Shown here: one piece after another, positions 1 to 9,087 of the stretch | Layout of the letters: each line of letters starts with the position of its first letter | How positions within the stretch are numbered: position 1 is the first letter of the stretch | Assembly: GCA_003990745.1 (NCBI GenBank) | Contig: RBNI01000700.1 | Location: 1 to 27,776 of the forward strand | DNA length: 27,776 nt | Direction of reading: 5' to 3' | From: Jimgerdemannia flammicorona | Taxonomy: Eukaryota > Mucoromycota > Endogonomycetes > Endogonales > Endogonaceae | The notes under the pieces: generated by a model | Databases searched by the model: none | The model's input: only the letters and a program-made list of their open reading frames with translations | Told to the model about the DNA's origin: nothing | Translations under genes and position numbers: made by a program

Positions 1-2
1 AT

Positions 3-93
3 AAAAAAAAAAAAAAAAAAGGAGGAGTGGGGGAGGGTTTAGGTCTATATAGTCTAGGTTCCCTTCCAATAAAAATCCGCAGGATATGAGTCC

Positions 94-141
<48 letters not shown>
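3..141. repeat. Two long poly-A tracts (18 nt and 45 nt)
   Basis: An uninterrupted run of 18 A lies at 3-20 and another of 45 A at 97-141, separated by about 75 bases of ordinary sequence. The second run abuts the end of the minus-strand reading frame described next and would make it read through into polyphenylalanine, so it probably marks an insertion or the true edge of that gene. Tracts like these are typical of retroposon 3' ends, but I see no reverse transcriptase or target-site duplication here. Homopolymer length is also prone to assembly error. Confidence 0.8.
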
Positions 142-145
<4 letters not shown>

Positions 146-1359
146 TGGTCTATTACATATATGTGTAAAGATAGGTTCATCTATGATTTTCTTACTATAC
201 AAATGAAATAGGACTCCTTTGTAGTTAGATGTTGGTAGTAGGTTCTTGATCAACTCCAATTGGACTCTAGGGTCCTGCACTAATAGTGTAGATGGAGATT
301 GTGATGAACTGGATCTTTTGCGATTGCCATCTCTATTCTGTTCATGGGCAACCTTGGGCAGGGAGAGAGTGAGGGTGGTGGCACGACTGAGTGAGGTACT
401 CGAGATACTTGGTGGTGTAGAGTCAGCAAGGTTACATTGGGTAGTCATTTGATGTATTGTTTCTGATATGGGTGATTTAGTCGAAGCAGGCAACTTTTGT
501 TTTTTACGCCACCTCTTTTCATCCATTCAGTTCCAATATTCTTCCTGGTTTTCAGGATATTCATCATCAGACCAATTCTCATCAGAATCATAAAAGGAAT
601 GGTTATTCTGCTTATATCTGTTCTGTTTGCTGGACCCTTCACCTTTTGGACATGGTGAGGCAGTATGGGCATTTTCCTTCATTTGTCTTGAATATTCCTC
701 CAGATATTCATCACCAGACAGAATTTGTTTTGATTCATCATCACAGAAATGGTTATCCTGATTTGTAGACCCTTTAGACATAACATTGAGGATGCTTCGT
801 AACAGTTGACGTTCCTTGTCTGACTGGTATTCAATGATAGCTGAAAATGTACCCAGAGTATATACTATATGGGCAATATCTAGGATATCTGAAGAGGTAT
901 TCTGTGGAGAGGAGGTTATAAATGGATTGCTATCATTATCATCTTTCATAAGATCAATGTATTTAATGGATCCATTACTCCTACGTAAGGTGAGTATTTC
1001 AGTCAAAAATGTCTCTATCATTTCATTAACACCTAATAGCTGGGAACATCCAGCCCCAAGAGTAAAAGCATTAAACAATAGGCTTTAGCATTTGGGATGT
1101 AAAAGTGTGGGCTATGAGATAGGGGCTCAGAAATATTTCGATGTTGGTGAATTTTTCTAGGAGCATGAGGTATAGTATTTTGGTTACTTGTAAAATGTAG
1201 TGGTGTACTAGACATTTGTGTCATAGTATTGACTATTTGTGAAGAATGTTTAAAGATAGACAGAGCAGAGCATAGAACTATCACTGTTATATATTTCTGT
1301 AAATGATAGGCAGTAGCAAATTTCCAATAGCAAAATAGACATATTGTGCTAATTCCCAT
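142..1359 (-). pseudogene. Broken AT-rich gene with acidic/serine-rich product
   Basis: I do not recognise the family. On the minus strand an open frame runs from about 1359 to 1090. It then needs a frameshift near 1080 to continue in the frame that runs 1078-530, is cut by one TGA at 527-529, and continues in the same frame to about 142. The middle part is leucine/isoleucine rich (residues such as LLGVNEMIETFLTEI), followed by a hydrophilic tail with an acidic cluster (DSDENWSDDEYPEN). After the TGA comes a basic patch (MDEKRWRKKQK) and a Ser/Thr-rich stretch. The mix of basic and acidic low-complexity segments would suit a nuclear regulatory protein, but that is only inference. The gene is divergently arranged with the Sel1-repeat gene at 1595. 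Either it is decaying (one frameshift, one stop) or it has short introns I did not resolve. Confidence 0.4.
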
Positions 1360-1607
1360 ATGGGATCCAATAGTAATATAATAATGTGATGTCTTTGTAT
1401 TATATAGAAAATATATTTTTCATTAGTTGATTACTTGCAATCAGTTATTTTTAGGTAATACATAAATTATATATCAATATTGAGTGACCAATAGCAAATA
1501 TATGAATATTGAATAATATTAAGTAGCCAACAGCAATATACATATATGTGTGGCAATATTGAAGTCTTTTAAATAACCATTCTTTTAACTGTAACTTACC
1601 AACAGCA
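1324..1607. promoter_or_regulatory. Cluster of CCAATAGCA-type motifs in a divergent intergenic region
   Basis: CCAATAGCA occurs at 1324-1332 and 1488-1496, CCAATAGTA at 1367-1375, and CCAACAGCA at 1527-1535 and 1599-1607. All five are in the same orientation within 284 bases. The region separates a minus-strand gene (ending upstream near 1359) from the plus-strand Sel1-repeat gene. The core CCAAT is the target of the conserved NF-Y/HAP complex, so a bidirectional promoter is plausible. The last copy overlaps the first readable exon of the Sel1 gene. A near-identical cluster recurs at 25407-25672. Confidence 0.45.
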
Positions 1608-2705
1608 TACCGCCTCTTATAATAGAGCTCCAATGGTATATTACAGCTGCTCAGGCAGGATCTTTGGATGCAATGGTTCATCTAGCTGAAAACTGTGAAC
1701 TTGAACAATTATCTATCCATTCAGAGGTAACATTCTATTGGTATCTCAAAGCTGCAGAAGCCGGACATTGCAGAGCAGCCAAGAGAGTAGCTATATATTA
1801 TCGTTGGATGAAAGCAGATATGAAGTTATATGATCATTGGATGGATATATTTAAACAACGCAATCCAGAAGATGAATCTCTGTTGCTAGCAACTGAATAT
1901 ACAATACCTATGATGTCAAATATTCCTACTAGCTATCAAAGCCATTATGAAATAGTTACACATCCCTTTATAGAATGTCAAAATCAGGTATATAAATATC
2001 TCATTCATTATATTATTCTTTCAGGCTAATTTGTTTAGAGATTAAAGGAAATATTCATTTATAGAGCCCAAGAAAGCGTCCTCATGTCCGTCCACCATAT
2101 CTCTGTCAGAAGAGAGTATTTCGAAATGGGAAATGGTGAACAATTATTCTGGACTTCTCCAAATATCAATGTGATGTTGATGGCTACCAACATGGATTTT
2201 CATTAGAATATAAGATTAAAAAATGTCTTACAAACAGAATATCAGGCCATATTCAACATGATGGCTCTAGAAAAAAGGTAAATATTATTACTTATATTAT
2301 TGAAATAAGAAATAATATATTAATATTATCTCAAAATTCTATAGTGTAAAATTATAAAAGATATGGAGTATGATGATATAGAGAGAGATACAGAAATGGA
2401 GGAAGTGAGAACAATACAATCAGTTGCAATAGATGATAAGGTAAAGCATTTAATATATATATATTACAATTAAATTCACATATGCTAATAATTATTAATT
2501 ATATATTTAGCTTACATGGATGCATACCTCCTTTACTCCAATCTCTAAGGAAGAAGAATGTGCAATAGCTTTACTTAAAGCAGCAAATCAGTTCTATACA
2601 TCTGATTTTGTACATTTCACAGAGAAATATCCTGACATAGAATCTCTACAGAAGGCATTTCCAAATCAATCTAGTTCCAGCAAGGCTCCAACATCATTCA
2701 AATGA
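1595..2705 (+). pseudogene. Sel1-repeat multi-exon gene, interrupted by one TGA
   Basis: Four exons can be read: about 1595-1987, 2065-2277, 2345-2440 and 2511-2705. Introns are 1988-2064, 2278-2344 and 2441-2510, each beginning GTA and ending AG, and each falling exactly between codons. Exon 1 encodes two Sel1-like helical repeats: ELQWYITAAQAGSLDAMVHLAE, seen as WY..AAQAG..DAM..LAE, and FYWYLKAAEAGHCRAAKRVA, seen as WYLKAAEAGHC.AA. Sel1 repeats are alpha-helical scaffolds for protein contacts. Exon 2 is basic at its start (SPRKRPHVRPP) and is broken by a single in-frame TGA at 2137-2139, after which the frame stays open. Exon 4 ends at TGA 2703-2705, but sequence beyond it also reads as protein, so that TGA may be internal too. 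No start ATG is visible; an upstream exon is likely missing. Domain call is firm for Sel1, gene status is uncertain. Confidence 0.6.
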
Positions 2706-3160
2706 ATCCAGAACATTCACATTGCCTATGGATCTGTTATATTATCAAATTGTCATTGGCGACATTAGCTGCTTGCATTTGCTAAGTAGACAGCTGCTAT
2801 ATTACAGCCTAAAGTGTATTCACTTCACATAAATTATGAGAGCTGGCATGATCTAGTATATTTAATAATTGATGCATCTGTGAAGATTGTTTGCACTACA
2901 GTGGCACAATATACTGGCAGAATATCTCTTGTCTGTGAGTGTCCTTTGGCCATCAGTACAACAGCACTTTCTTGTTTGACTGGCCTTCTATGTGTATAGA
3001 TTACTGCCATAATCAAGCAACTTGGATGACTATCTGGTCTCAATGTATGGCAATCAATGAATTCTGGTGTAATGAATCTACAATTTATTCTGAACAAAAT
3101 GAAGTATAAATTGCTGCTTCTACAGATAATTACATTGTTCACCTCTATGATATATTTAGG
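2706..3160 (+). pseudogene. Decayed coding remnant continuing from the Sel1-repeat gene
   Basis: The frame of the preceding exon carries on past its TGA stop and reads as plausible protein to 2999, cut by TAG at 2766-2768 and 2787-2789. Both stops sit where CAG (Gln) would restore a natural sequence. From about 2935 another frame becomes protein-like, rich in Trp, Cys and Tyr (for example DWPSM, NQATWMTIW, TIYSEQNEV), and ends in a TAA before a further open segment. I could not match this to a family. The pattern is that of a gene or gene end decaying by stops and a frameshift. It could also be a separate gene with unrecognised introns. Confidence 0.3.
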
Positions 3161-3256
3161 AATATTAAGACTAATACATACAATATTTTCATATTTTAAT
3201 AGTATAAGAAATTACATTTAATATATTATTTTACAATCGCCTTAAATGAGTATATA

Positions 3257-4670
3257 ATGACTATACCAAATATTGTACCTGGATTGTCAATCGGACTTTG
3301 GATGATCATAACTAGTGCATTTCTTTTAGACAGGCTTCATCATATTTTTGGACGAGATTCCTCTAAATAGAGGGGAGCATACCAATACTATAAACAGTAC
3401 CCAGATGATAAACTATATGATATTAACCAATATACATTCATATATGGTATATTACCATATGGTTCTCAGCATATGCCAGAATTACTACCTTTAACGTATG
3501 AATATTATTTTGAATATTTCAAACAGTTTGTAACTCAGTATCGAATTGGAGAACCATCAAAATGCTTTACTTGGATAAGACGTCATGCATTTAATTTGTG
3601 TATATTTGATATTCCATACTTCACCAAATGTGCATGGCAACGACTCTGAGAATCTCTTTGGACAGCTAATAGGTATATTATGGTATCTCCTCAGTTAGCA
3701 AAGGCAATACTTTTTGCACTGGTGATGGAATGCTTGAGTCTACAGATAATGTCAAACCCTATATCTCAATTCAAACAATTGAAAAGGTCTGTAGATGTAC
3801 CTGGAGTTCAGTTCTAATTAGACCATATGCCAAAATGAACAAGCCTTACCATCATATTGCAAGACAGAAATGGAGCAATACTCAAAATATAGTTAATATT
3901 AGCCAAATTAACAGACTATGGCATGGAACAAGAAAAATAGTTAGACCAACAAAGACAGAACATGCATATTGTTCAGTTACAGATATGTTCACAAATTTAA
4001 TTATCTATCATATTTATATATAATATTTGAAATCTCATATATCATACCATATCATATTGCAGATGAGCCATATAATACTGATTCTCTATTTGGAATTCAG
4101 ATGAAATGGGTGTTATCTGAATGCTCTAATGTAATTAACAAAGAGCAGCAAAGCATGATTGTTACAAATACTACACCAATATCAACTACTGGTGCAGCAG
4201 ACAGGATTTCACACTATTTGGCTAATGTAACTCCTTCACAACAATATCAACCAAACCTTTATACAACTACCAAGATTGAAGAGCTCAGGGACAAGTATGG
4301 GCAAATTGCCTGCCCCTATCAATACCGCCATTTTGTGGGCTGAGGAGAATTGCACTCTACACATGTCCATAAGACACATTCATTAGAATCAATTGGCCAT
4401 TCACCTTGTGTATTATGTTGGCCCCTAGAACATCCACCAGTCTCATTAATTTACTTTGATCTTTTTAGAGGTGAATGGTGTTCTATTTATAAAACAGCAT
4501 CAAAGGAGCTGGTCACAAGGAGTCAAACATCAACAGCACCTATAAGATCTATAAGTGAACATGAGATATTATCTGAGCCAACATCAGTGTTCACTGATCT
4601 GATAACATCATCATTGTCTACTCTACCAACTACTCCAGATATACCATTTTCTACAGAATATAGACCATGA
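3257..4670 (+). pseudogene. Unrecognised AT-rich gene with internal TAG, TGA and a frameshift
   Basis: From ATG 3257 a frame encodes a hydrophobic start (MTIPNIVPGLSIGLW), then an aromatic-rich stretch (YQYYKQYPDDKLYD, ELLPLTYEYYFEYFKQF, FTWIRRHAFNLCIFD). It is interrupted by TAG at 3368-3370 and TGA at 3647-3649. Near 3720-3745 the protein-like signal passes to another frame (ESTDNVKPYISIQTIEKVC onward), open to about 4020. After a probable intron ending near 4061 (TTGCAG) comes a further exon (DEPYNTDSLFGIQMKW). That exon reads to TGA 4341-4343, then continues in the same frame to a stop at 4668-4670. The last part is Ser/Thr/Pro rich. No domain recognised. The combination of many isolated stops with preserved reading frames is the same as in the other AT-rich genes of this window. 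Confidence 0.35.
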
Positions 4671-4679
4671 AAGAATAAC

Positions 4680-4940
4680 AATATAGGTAGGTAATATTTG
4701 TTGAAATCACAATTATATCAATATTATATACATACAGTATTTTAACCATATCAGATATCAACTTTCTTCAAAATATATATTTACTTCACTAGATATACTT
4801 AGGTCAACTTTCACAAAATAGAGTGATCTATCTTATAAAATATATACAGATATTATTTTATCTAGTATAATATAACTCTATAATTATATAGATAGATATC
4901 TGAAATATCAAATACCTAATATAAATAACTGCTATTATTT
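4680..4940. other. AT-rich spacer, no gene seen
   Basis: Almost only A and T with scattered TATATA steps. I see no reading frame, repeat unit or motif beyond simple low complexity. Confidence 0.6.
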
Positions 4941-5179
4941 AAAATCACCCTCAAACAAAATTCCGGGCGCACAGCCCACCCTCGGGCGCACAAAAATTCG
5001 GGCCTCCCAGATTAAAAATTTTTGCACTATCAAATTGCGCTCTGGCCTTGAGGGTGACACCAGATCGGGCCTTGAAATTAAAATCACCCTCAACAAAATT
5101 CCGGGCGCACAGATTAAAAAATTTTGCACTATCAAATGCACTCTGGCCTTGAGGGTGACACCAGATCGGGCCTTGAAAT
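4941..5179. repeat. Tandem pair of fold-back (MITE-like) elements
   Basis: Two copies of one unit lie head to tail, 4941-5079 and 5080-5179. Each opens with AAAATCACCCTCAA, contains CCGGGCGCACAG and TTGCACTATCAAAT, and closes with CTGGCCTTGAGGGTGACACC and GATCGGGCCTTGAAAT. CACCCTCAA near the start and TTGAGGGTG near the end of each copy are perfect inverted complements, so each unit can fold back. The first copy carries about 33 extra bases beginning CCCACCCTCGGGCGC, itself similar to the unit's own CCGGGCGCAC segment. Inverted ends plus small size suggest a miniature inverted-repeat element; no transposase is encoded here. Confidence 0.7.
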
Positions 5180-5373
5180 CGCACTATCAGGGCATTAAAT
5201 AGGAATTTGTGGAAATCGTTTTCGGCTGCACGCCATCCTACATTTTGACTGTCCACCTCTGCCAGGTGATACCAACAGTCACATTCTTCGATACCTGGAT
5301 TATAGTTGCACAACATCGCAGGATACAAATAAGTGGTTCTGGGATTGGCGGCATCGCCCCGATTTGGTACCAA
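5180..5373 (-). other. Possible small coding remnant
   Basis: On the minus strand a frame opening at 5373 with MVPNRGDAANPRTTY reads through a Cys/Trp-containing stretch (EECDCWYHLAEVDSQNVGW) and then runs into the fold-back repeats. The first 65 or so residues have protein-like composition; beyond that the frame is only repeat sequence. It may be the 5' end of a gene truncated by repeat insertion. No family recognised. Confidence 0.2.
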
Positions 5374-5394
5374 GGAAAGATCTGCAGTGGCGCG

Positions 5395-5467
5395 ACTAAG
5401 CCTCCGTTATTACACAAACGTCGCTAAGTCGCGAGATAGAATTCGCAAATTGCTCGTCTATCTCTGT
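5395..5467. repeat. 73-bp interspersed repeat, left arm
   Basis: This 73-bp stretch (starting ACTAAGCCTCCGTTATTAC, ending CTCGTCTATCTCTGT) is the reverse complement of 8563-8635 with only two mismatches. A shortened third copy lies at 6695-6736. The unit contains repeated GCGAC/GTCGC words. It is a dispersed repeat of unknown type; I see no coding capacity. Confidence 0.85.
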
Positions 5468-5910
5468 CCCCTGTCGCTAATCTCGTAACAGTCACATTAA
5501 TCATCCGACGAATTGTGATGCATGACGTAAATATCCATTTCCGGTCGGGAGACCCATATTTTATCCTGGTGCGACAGGTGGAATCTCCTAAATTCATTGT
5601 CACCGTCGGGGTGAGAAAATGCACATATATACACAAACAAATATAAACGGGATTGAGAATGAGATGTGTCGAAAGGATCAAATGCTGCAGACTCATATTT
5701 GTGCATAAATCATGTGATACATATGATTTTGACTTCAGCTCTGTCTCTAGGGAGATGTACGTAATTCTGTAAGAATCAGGGACGGTTTTCTGCTGGTCCA
5801 GTTCCAAGGGCATTGTTTTATTTCCATTTTGGTATATGATTTGTGCAGACGAATCAATCAAATGCTCATATTTATGGCTAAGCCACGTGTTTTGACTTTC
5901 AGGTTGAGAA
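5468..5910. other. Gene-free stretch between repeats
   Basis: Mixed-composition sequence. Reading frames exist on the minus strand but their residue content is unremarkable and they overlap the flanking repeats. I see no splice structure or motif that supports a gene. Confidence 0.4.
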
Positions 5911-6053
5911 ATCGGCATACCATTCCGCATACTGAAATCCGCGATCCGCATCCCGCAATCCACATCCCGCAGCCTGTGTGCCACAGTCTGTATACCGCAA
6001 TCTGCATACCATAGCAATCCGCGTTCCACAAACTGCATACGCAATCCGCATAC
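5911..6053. repeat. Degenerate short-unit array (CCGCATAC / CCGCAATC type)
   Basis: Words such as CCGCATAC, CCGCAATC, CCGCATCC, CTGCATACC and GCAATCCGCATAC recur every 7-15 bases through this stretch. Translated, the array gives repeating patterns in several frames (for example IPHTEIRDPHPAIHIP on the plus strand and DCGMRIAD on the minus strand). Open frames across it should therefore be treated as products of the repeat, not as genes. Confidence 0.7.
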
Positions 6054-6526
6054 TTCACTGAAAGCAAAGCCATAATCTGAATTGAAGCCAGTAGCTGCAT
6101 GTTAATAAAGGTAGTATTCTGACATTAAATTAAAGCTGCTAATATTTTTTGCCGATCCAGAACAAGATCTATCATCATTCATATCTCCAGCGCGTACAGC
6201 ATGCGATGGCTAAAATGCAAAGAAAATGAGCGCCTAAGGATCGTCACAGTTGTAGATACAGATTACAGTCACCGGATGCAGATACACCAGATACGTTTCG
6301 TGATGTAGTGACCGTTATTTGACTTTAAGTAATATATATTCAATTTTATCTGTATTATATTTTTCTCATCCTTTATTATTAGATATTATACTTAGGATTT
6401 TTATATATAGTTTTTTTATACTCATATTCTATTCTATTATAATGTACAGTTTTGTACAGCTCAATATGTCACTTAAGGTAATTTTATATGCAATGTCGAG
6501 GATGTGGTCTAGAATGTAATGACGTT

Positions 6527-6634
6527 GTATTAGTAAATCTGGTAGGCTTGTGAGTGAATTCAATTTCAGCTGTAACAGCCTTTTCGGCTGTAACGGCCTC
6601 GTGTTAGTAAATCTTTTAGGCTTGTGAGCGAATT
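6527..6634. repeat. 34-bp direct repeat flanking a hairpin
   Basis: 6527-6560 and 6601-6634 match at 30 of 34 positions (core TTAGTAAATCT...AGGCTTGTGAG.GAATT). Between them GCTGTAAC(A/G)GCC also occurs twice, and ACAGCC (6575-6580) can pair with GGCTGT (6586-6591) across a TTTTC loop. The nested arrangement suggests a local duplication. No function can be assigned. Confidence 0.65.
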
Positions 6635-6694
6635 TCGAGGCCAAGATCTGCCAGCCTTATGTTAGGAATCCAGTAGAAACTTTGAGGATGGAGA

Positions 6695-6736
6695 TTGCGA
6701 AGTCTATGTCGCAACGTGTAACAACCGAGGCTTAGT
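6695..6736. repeat. Shortened third copy of the 73-bp repeat
   Basis: TTGCGAAGTCTATGTCGCA followed by GTGTAACAACCGAGGCTTAGT matches the 8585-8635 part of the repeat with a deletion of about 12 bases in the middle and a few substitutions. It has the same orientation as the 8563-8635 copy. These two copies therefore lie as direct repeats on either side of the BTB-SPRY pseudogene, the first only 80 bases upstream of its start codon. Confidence 0.65.
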
Positions 6737-6815
6737 CGTCATTTCCGCATATTGTGTTTATAATCACTGCGCCACACTTCAGTCCGTCAACCCAAACAAA
6801 GTGTAATCAAACACA

Positions 6816-8315
6816 ATGCAATCCAACAGTGGTCTTAGCCTCAAGGACGACATCGCCTCCATATGGACGGACACATCCTACCACGATGTAACAATTGTCT
6901 GCGCCGATGGCGTTGAGCTTGGTGCTTGCCGTGCCGTGTTGGCTGCAAGGTGCCTTTGACGTTCTTGATGGTATTTCAAGGGTTTATAAATCCATTTCAT
7001 ACTAATTGATATCATATGGTCCCAAAGGTGCCCCGTCTTTAAGGCAATGCTGTACGGGAATATGCAAGAGAGCGTCTCTCAGCGTGTCGTTCTCCACGAC
7101 ATCAACTCTGCGGCACTCGCCGTCGTCCTCGGATTCATCTATACCGAATCGATCGACGACACAATCACCACCATTGCGGTGGACATCTACCATGCAGCGA
7201 GTTTCCTTCTCCTCCCAAAACTCATGGCAATGGTGCTGGAGCACGCCCATGACATTTCCGACTTTGGCGTCTCCGCATCCCTCCTCAACGGGGCCGCCAC
7301 CTCCATCCCGTGGAGTGAGGCCAGCATGGACCTCTACACCGTGATCCTCAAGCCCTTCTACACTCAGAAGCTTGCCATAGGAGAGTTGACAGATCTCTCC
7401 AAAGAGGCCATCTAGCTGCTATTCACTGCACCTTACCCGACTGCCTTCATCACTCCCGAACATGACCTACTGCTGTGCATCGTTGACTGGGTCTGGGCGC
7501 ACACCGAAGAGCCGGGACCTGACGTTACAGAACGTCATAATATCTTGCGTGGTGTCGCCAACATGGTTCCAGGATGCGAGGGTAAAATTCGGCTGGGAAA
7601 TACCTCGTTGCTACTGAACATGATGAGGCATGTCGACCTCACCCTTATTTGCCCGCATCGCCTGAAGAGCCTCACGGAAGCGGTCAACGAGTTTGCTGAG
7701 ACGTCTCCGCTTTGTATGGCATTTTGTCACCATGCTTACAAGAACACTGTGTGTCCAACGGAGCACCCGTCCGAGTATCGAGTAAGTCAAAGAAGTCAAG
7801 ATTTCCAATGGGATCGATCGAAGGTCGGTTCAAGGGTTGTCGTCTCAGACGACGGCAAGGTCGTGGAGCTTTCTGTCGGTACCTCGTCTTCGGCGGCACA
7901 GGTGGCGAGGATCTCTGCCCCCGGGACGATGACGCAGGCCGGCATGTGCAAATGGGACATAGTGATCGAGTCAGTTGGAATGTTTTGAGCGTCTCCTCTC
8001 AGCGAAATCGGGTTGGTGGGCGAGGATTTCAATAGCTTCGATTCCTGTATGGCGAGCAGGCCATCGGCATGGGCATTCCATTGTCAAGGTAACGATTATC
8101 GGAGGGTATATTGGCCAGGAGGGAACCGAGAATATGGCGTTACTCTTCAGAGTGGCGATGTAGTGACTTTGCATCTGGATAAAAGCAAACATTCTTGCAC
8201 CATTTCCATCAATGGGATTAATCATGGGATTGCATGGACTGACCTTCCGGAGAAGGTGTACCCTTCCGTGGGATTGACTTTTCAATCCAAATATCGCATA
8301 AAAGATCGTCTTTAA
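6816..8315 (+). pseudogene. BTB-SPRY protein gene, copy 1, inactivated
   Basis: Collinear with the intact copy at 15800-17302. Exon 1 is 6816-6949 (134 nt, starting MQSNSGLSLKDDIASIW), intron 6950-7027 (78 nt, same length as in the paralogue; donor GTGCCT where the paralogue has GTGCGT), exon 2 from 7028. The BTB fold segment (YHDVTIVCADGVELGA...CPVFKAMLYGNM) and middle helical region are clear, then TAG at 7413-7415 replaces the paralogue's CAG. The frame stays open through the next 190 codons to TGA at 7986-7988, where the paralogue has TCA. A 3-nt in-frame deletion follows, and the SPRY half is then open to the normal TAA at 8313-8315. No frameshift is present, so loss of function looks recent. 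Homology to the paralogue extends upstream to about 6747 and downstream to about 8530. BTB domains commonly link targets to cullin-3 ligases and SPRY domains bind partners; the intact copy would presumably act so. Confidence 0.9.
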
Positions 8316-8562
8316 TTTTGTATCCCTTCGCCTTGTAAATGCAACATCTCTTCATTATTTTCTTAACCGATTTGACATGTTTGTATCTATGTATCCTGTT
8401 AAAAGGATATTACAGTTTTATTTATGGTTTATGGTTCCATTTTTGAAATATAAAAGATTATAGTTCCCACTTTCGCTTTCAATTACTATGCATTTTTGTC
8501 CTATAATCCCTGGACGCGACGCACAAAAACTTGAACTGACACGTTGAGTTTATGGTGTAATT

Positions 8563-8635
8563 ACAGAGATAGACGAGCAATTTGCGAAGTCTATCTCGCG
8601 ACTTAGCGACGTTTGTGTAACAACGGAGGCTTAGT
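8563..8635. repeat. 73-bp interspersed repeat, right arm
   Basis: Reverse complement of 5395-5467, 71 of 73 positions identical, giving a 3.2-kb inverted-repeat pair that encloses the BTB-SPRY pseudogene. It begins about 30 bases beyond the point where homology to the other BTB-SPRY locus fades. Confidence 0.85.
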
Positions 8636-8930
8636 CCTTATCAGCTTACACTGCAACGATGCGGCGCTGACAGACCAGACATGGTCGGCGGGGCCGTGCA
8701 GTTTTGCCGTCTGATGCTCAAAAGGTGTCATTCGGTCAGGATATTGGAATATAGAAAAAAAAAATCCAAACACTTCACAATCTGAAGTCAATAAGATAAT
8801 TTACGTCGAGGTTCAAACCCAACGTAAGCTCGTTCCGATTTGTTCTACCCCAGAATATGGTGTTTTGAAACTCCGAGTACCAAATCGTAATTGTGGAAGT
8901 CAGAAATGATCTGCGTTACCCCCCACACGT
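8636..8930. other. Spacer without recognisable gene
   Basis: Mixed-composition sequence between the 73-bp repeat and the duplicated kelch upstream region. A GGTTCAAACCC word at about 8811 resembles a tRNA T-arm but has no matching stem. Nothing else supportable. Confidence 0.4.
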
Positions 8931-8939
8931 GCCACCAAA

Positions 8940-9087
8940 CAAATTTGTGCGCTCGTGGCTTTTGAAAGTGAGTGGACCGGTATAACACGCAGATCCCATA
9001 TCACCCGTTCATTAGAGTTGTGGTGAATCCTATCTCTCCTTCGCCTCATTAACATCTTCTTATACCATAGCCACAACCATCAAACCA
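8940..9087 (+). promoter_or_regulatory. Upstream region of kelch pseudogene, homologous to that of intact kelch gene
   Basis: TTTGTGCGCTCGTGGCTTTT here matches TTTGTGCGCTTGTGGCTTTT at about 10322. Further matching blocks (CGCAGATCC, CCTATTTCCCC-like, CATAGCCAC) run up to the start codon, so the tandem duplication included about 130-150 bases of promoter/5' leader. The conserved words are the best candidates for shared control elements. Confidence 0.5.

Noticed and set aside
95..141. Polyphenylalanine protein tail
   Set aside because: It is only the translation of the poly-A tract on the opposite strand.
2880..3142. Copia-type RNase H or reverse transcriptase remnant
   Set aside because: Words such as TIYSEQNEV look superficially like retroelement ends, but no DD motif, KSTTGY-like or integrase signature could be found on either strand.
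5424..6100. Long minus-strand frames of 206 and 80 codons
   Set aside because: Much of their length comes from the CCGCAT-type array and the rest has no recognisable residue pattern or splice context.
8803..8825. GGTTCAAACCC resembling a tRNA T-arm / Pol III B box
   Set aside because: The bases on either side do not form the T stem, and no A box, anticodon stem or acceptor pairing is present at proper distance.
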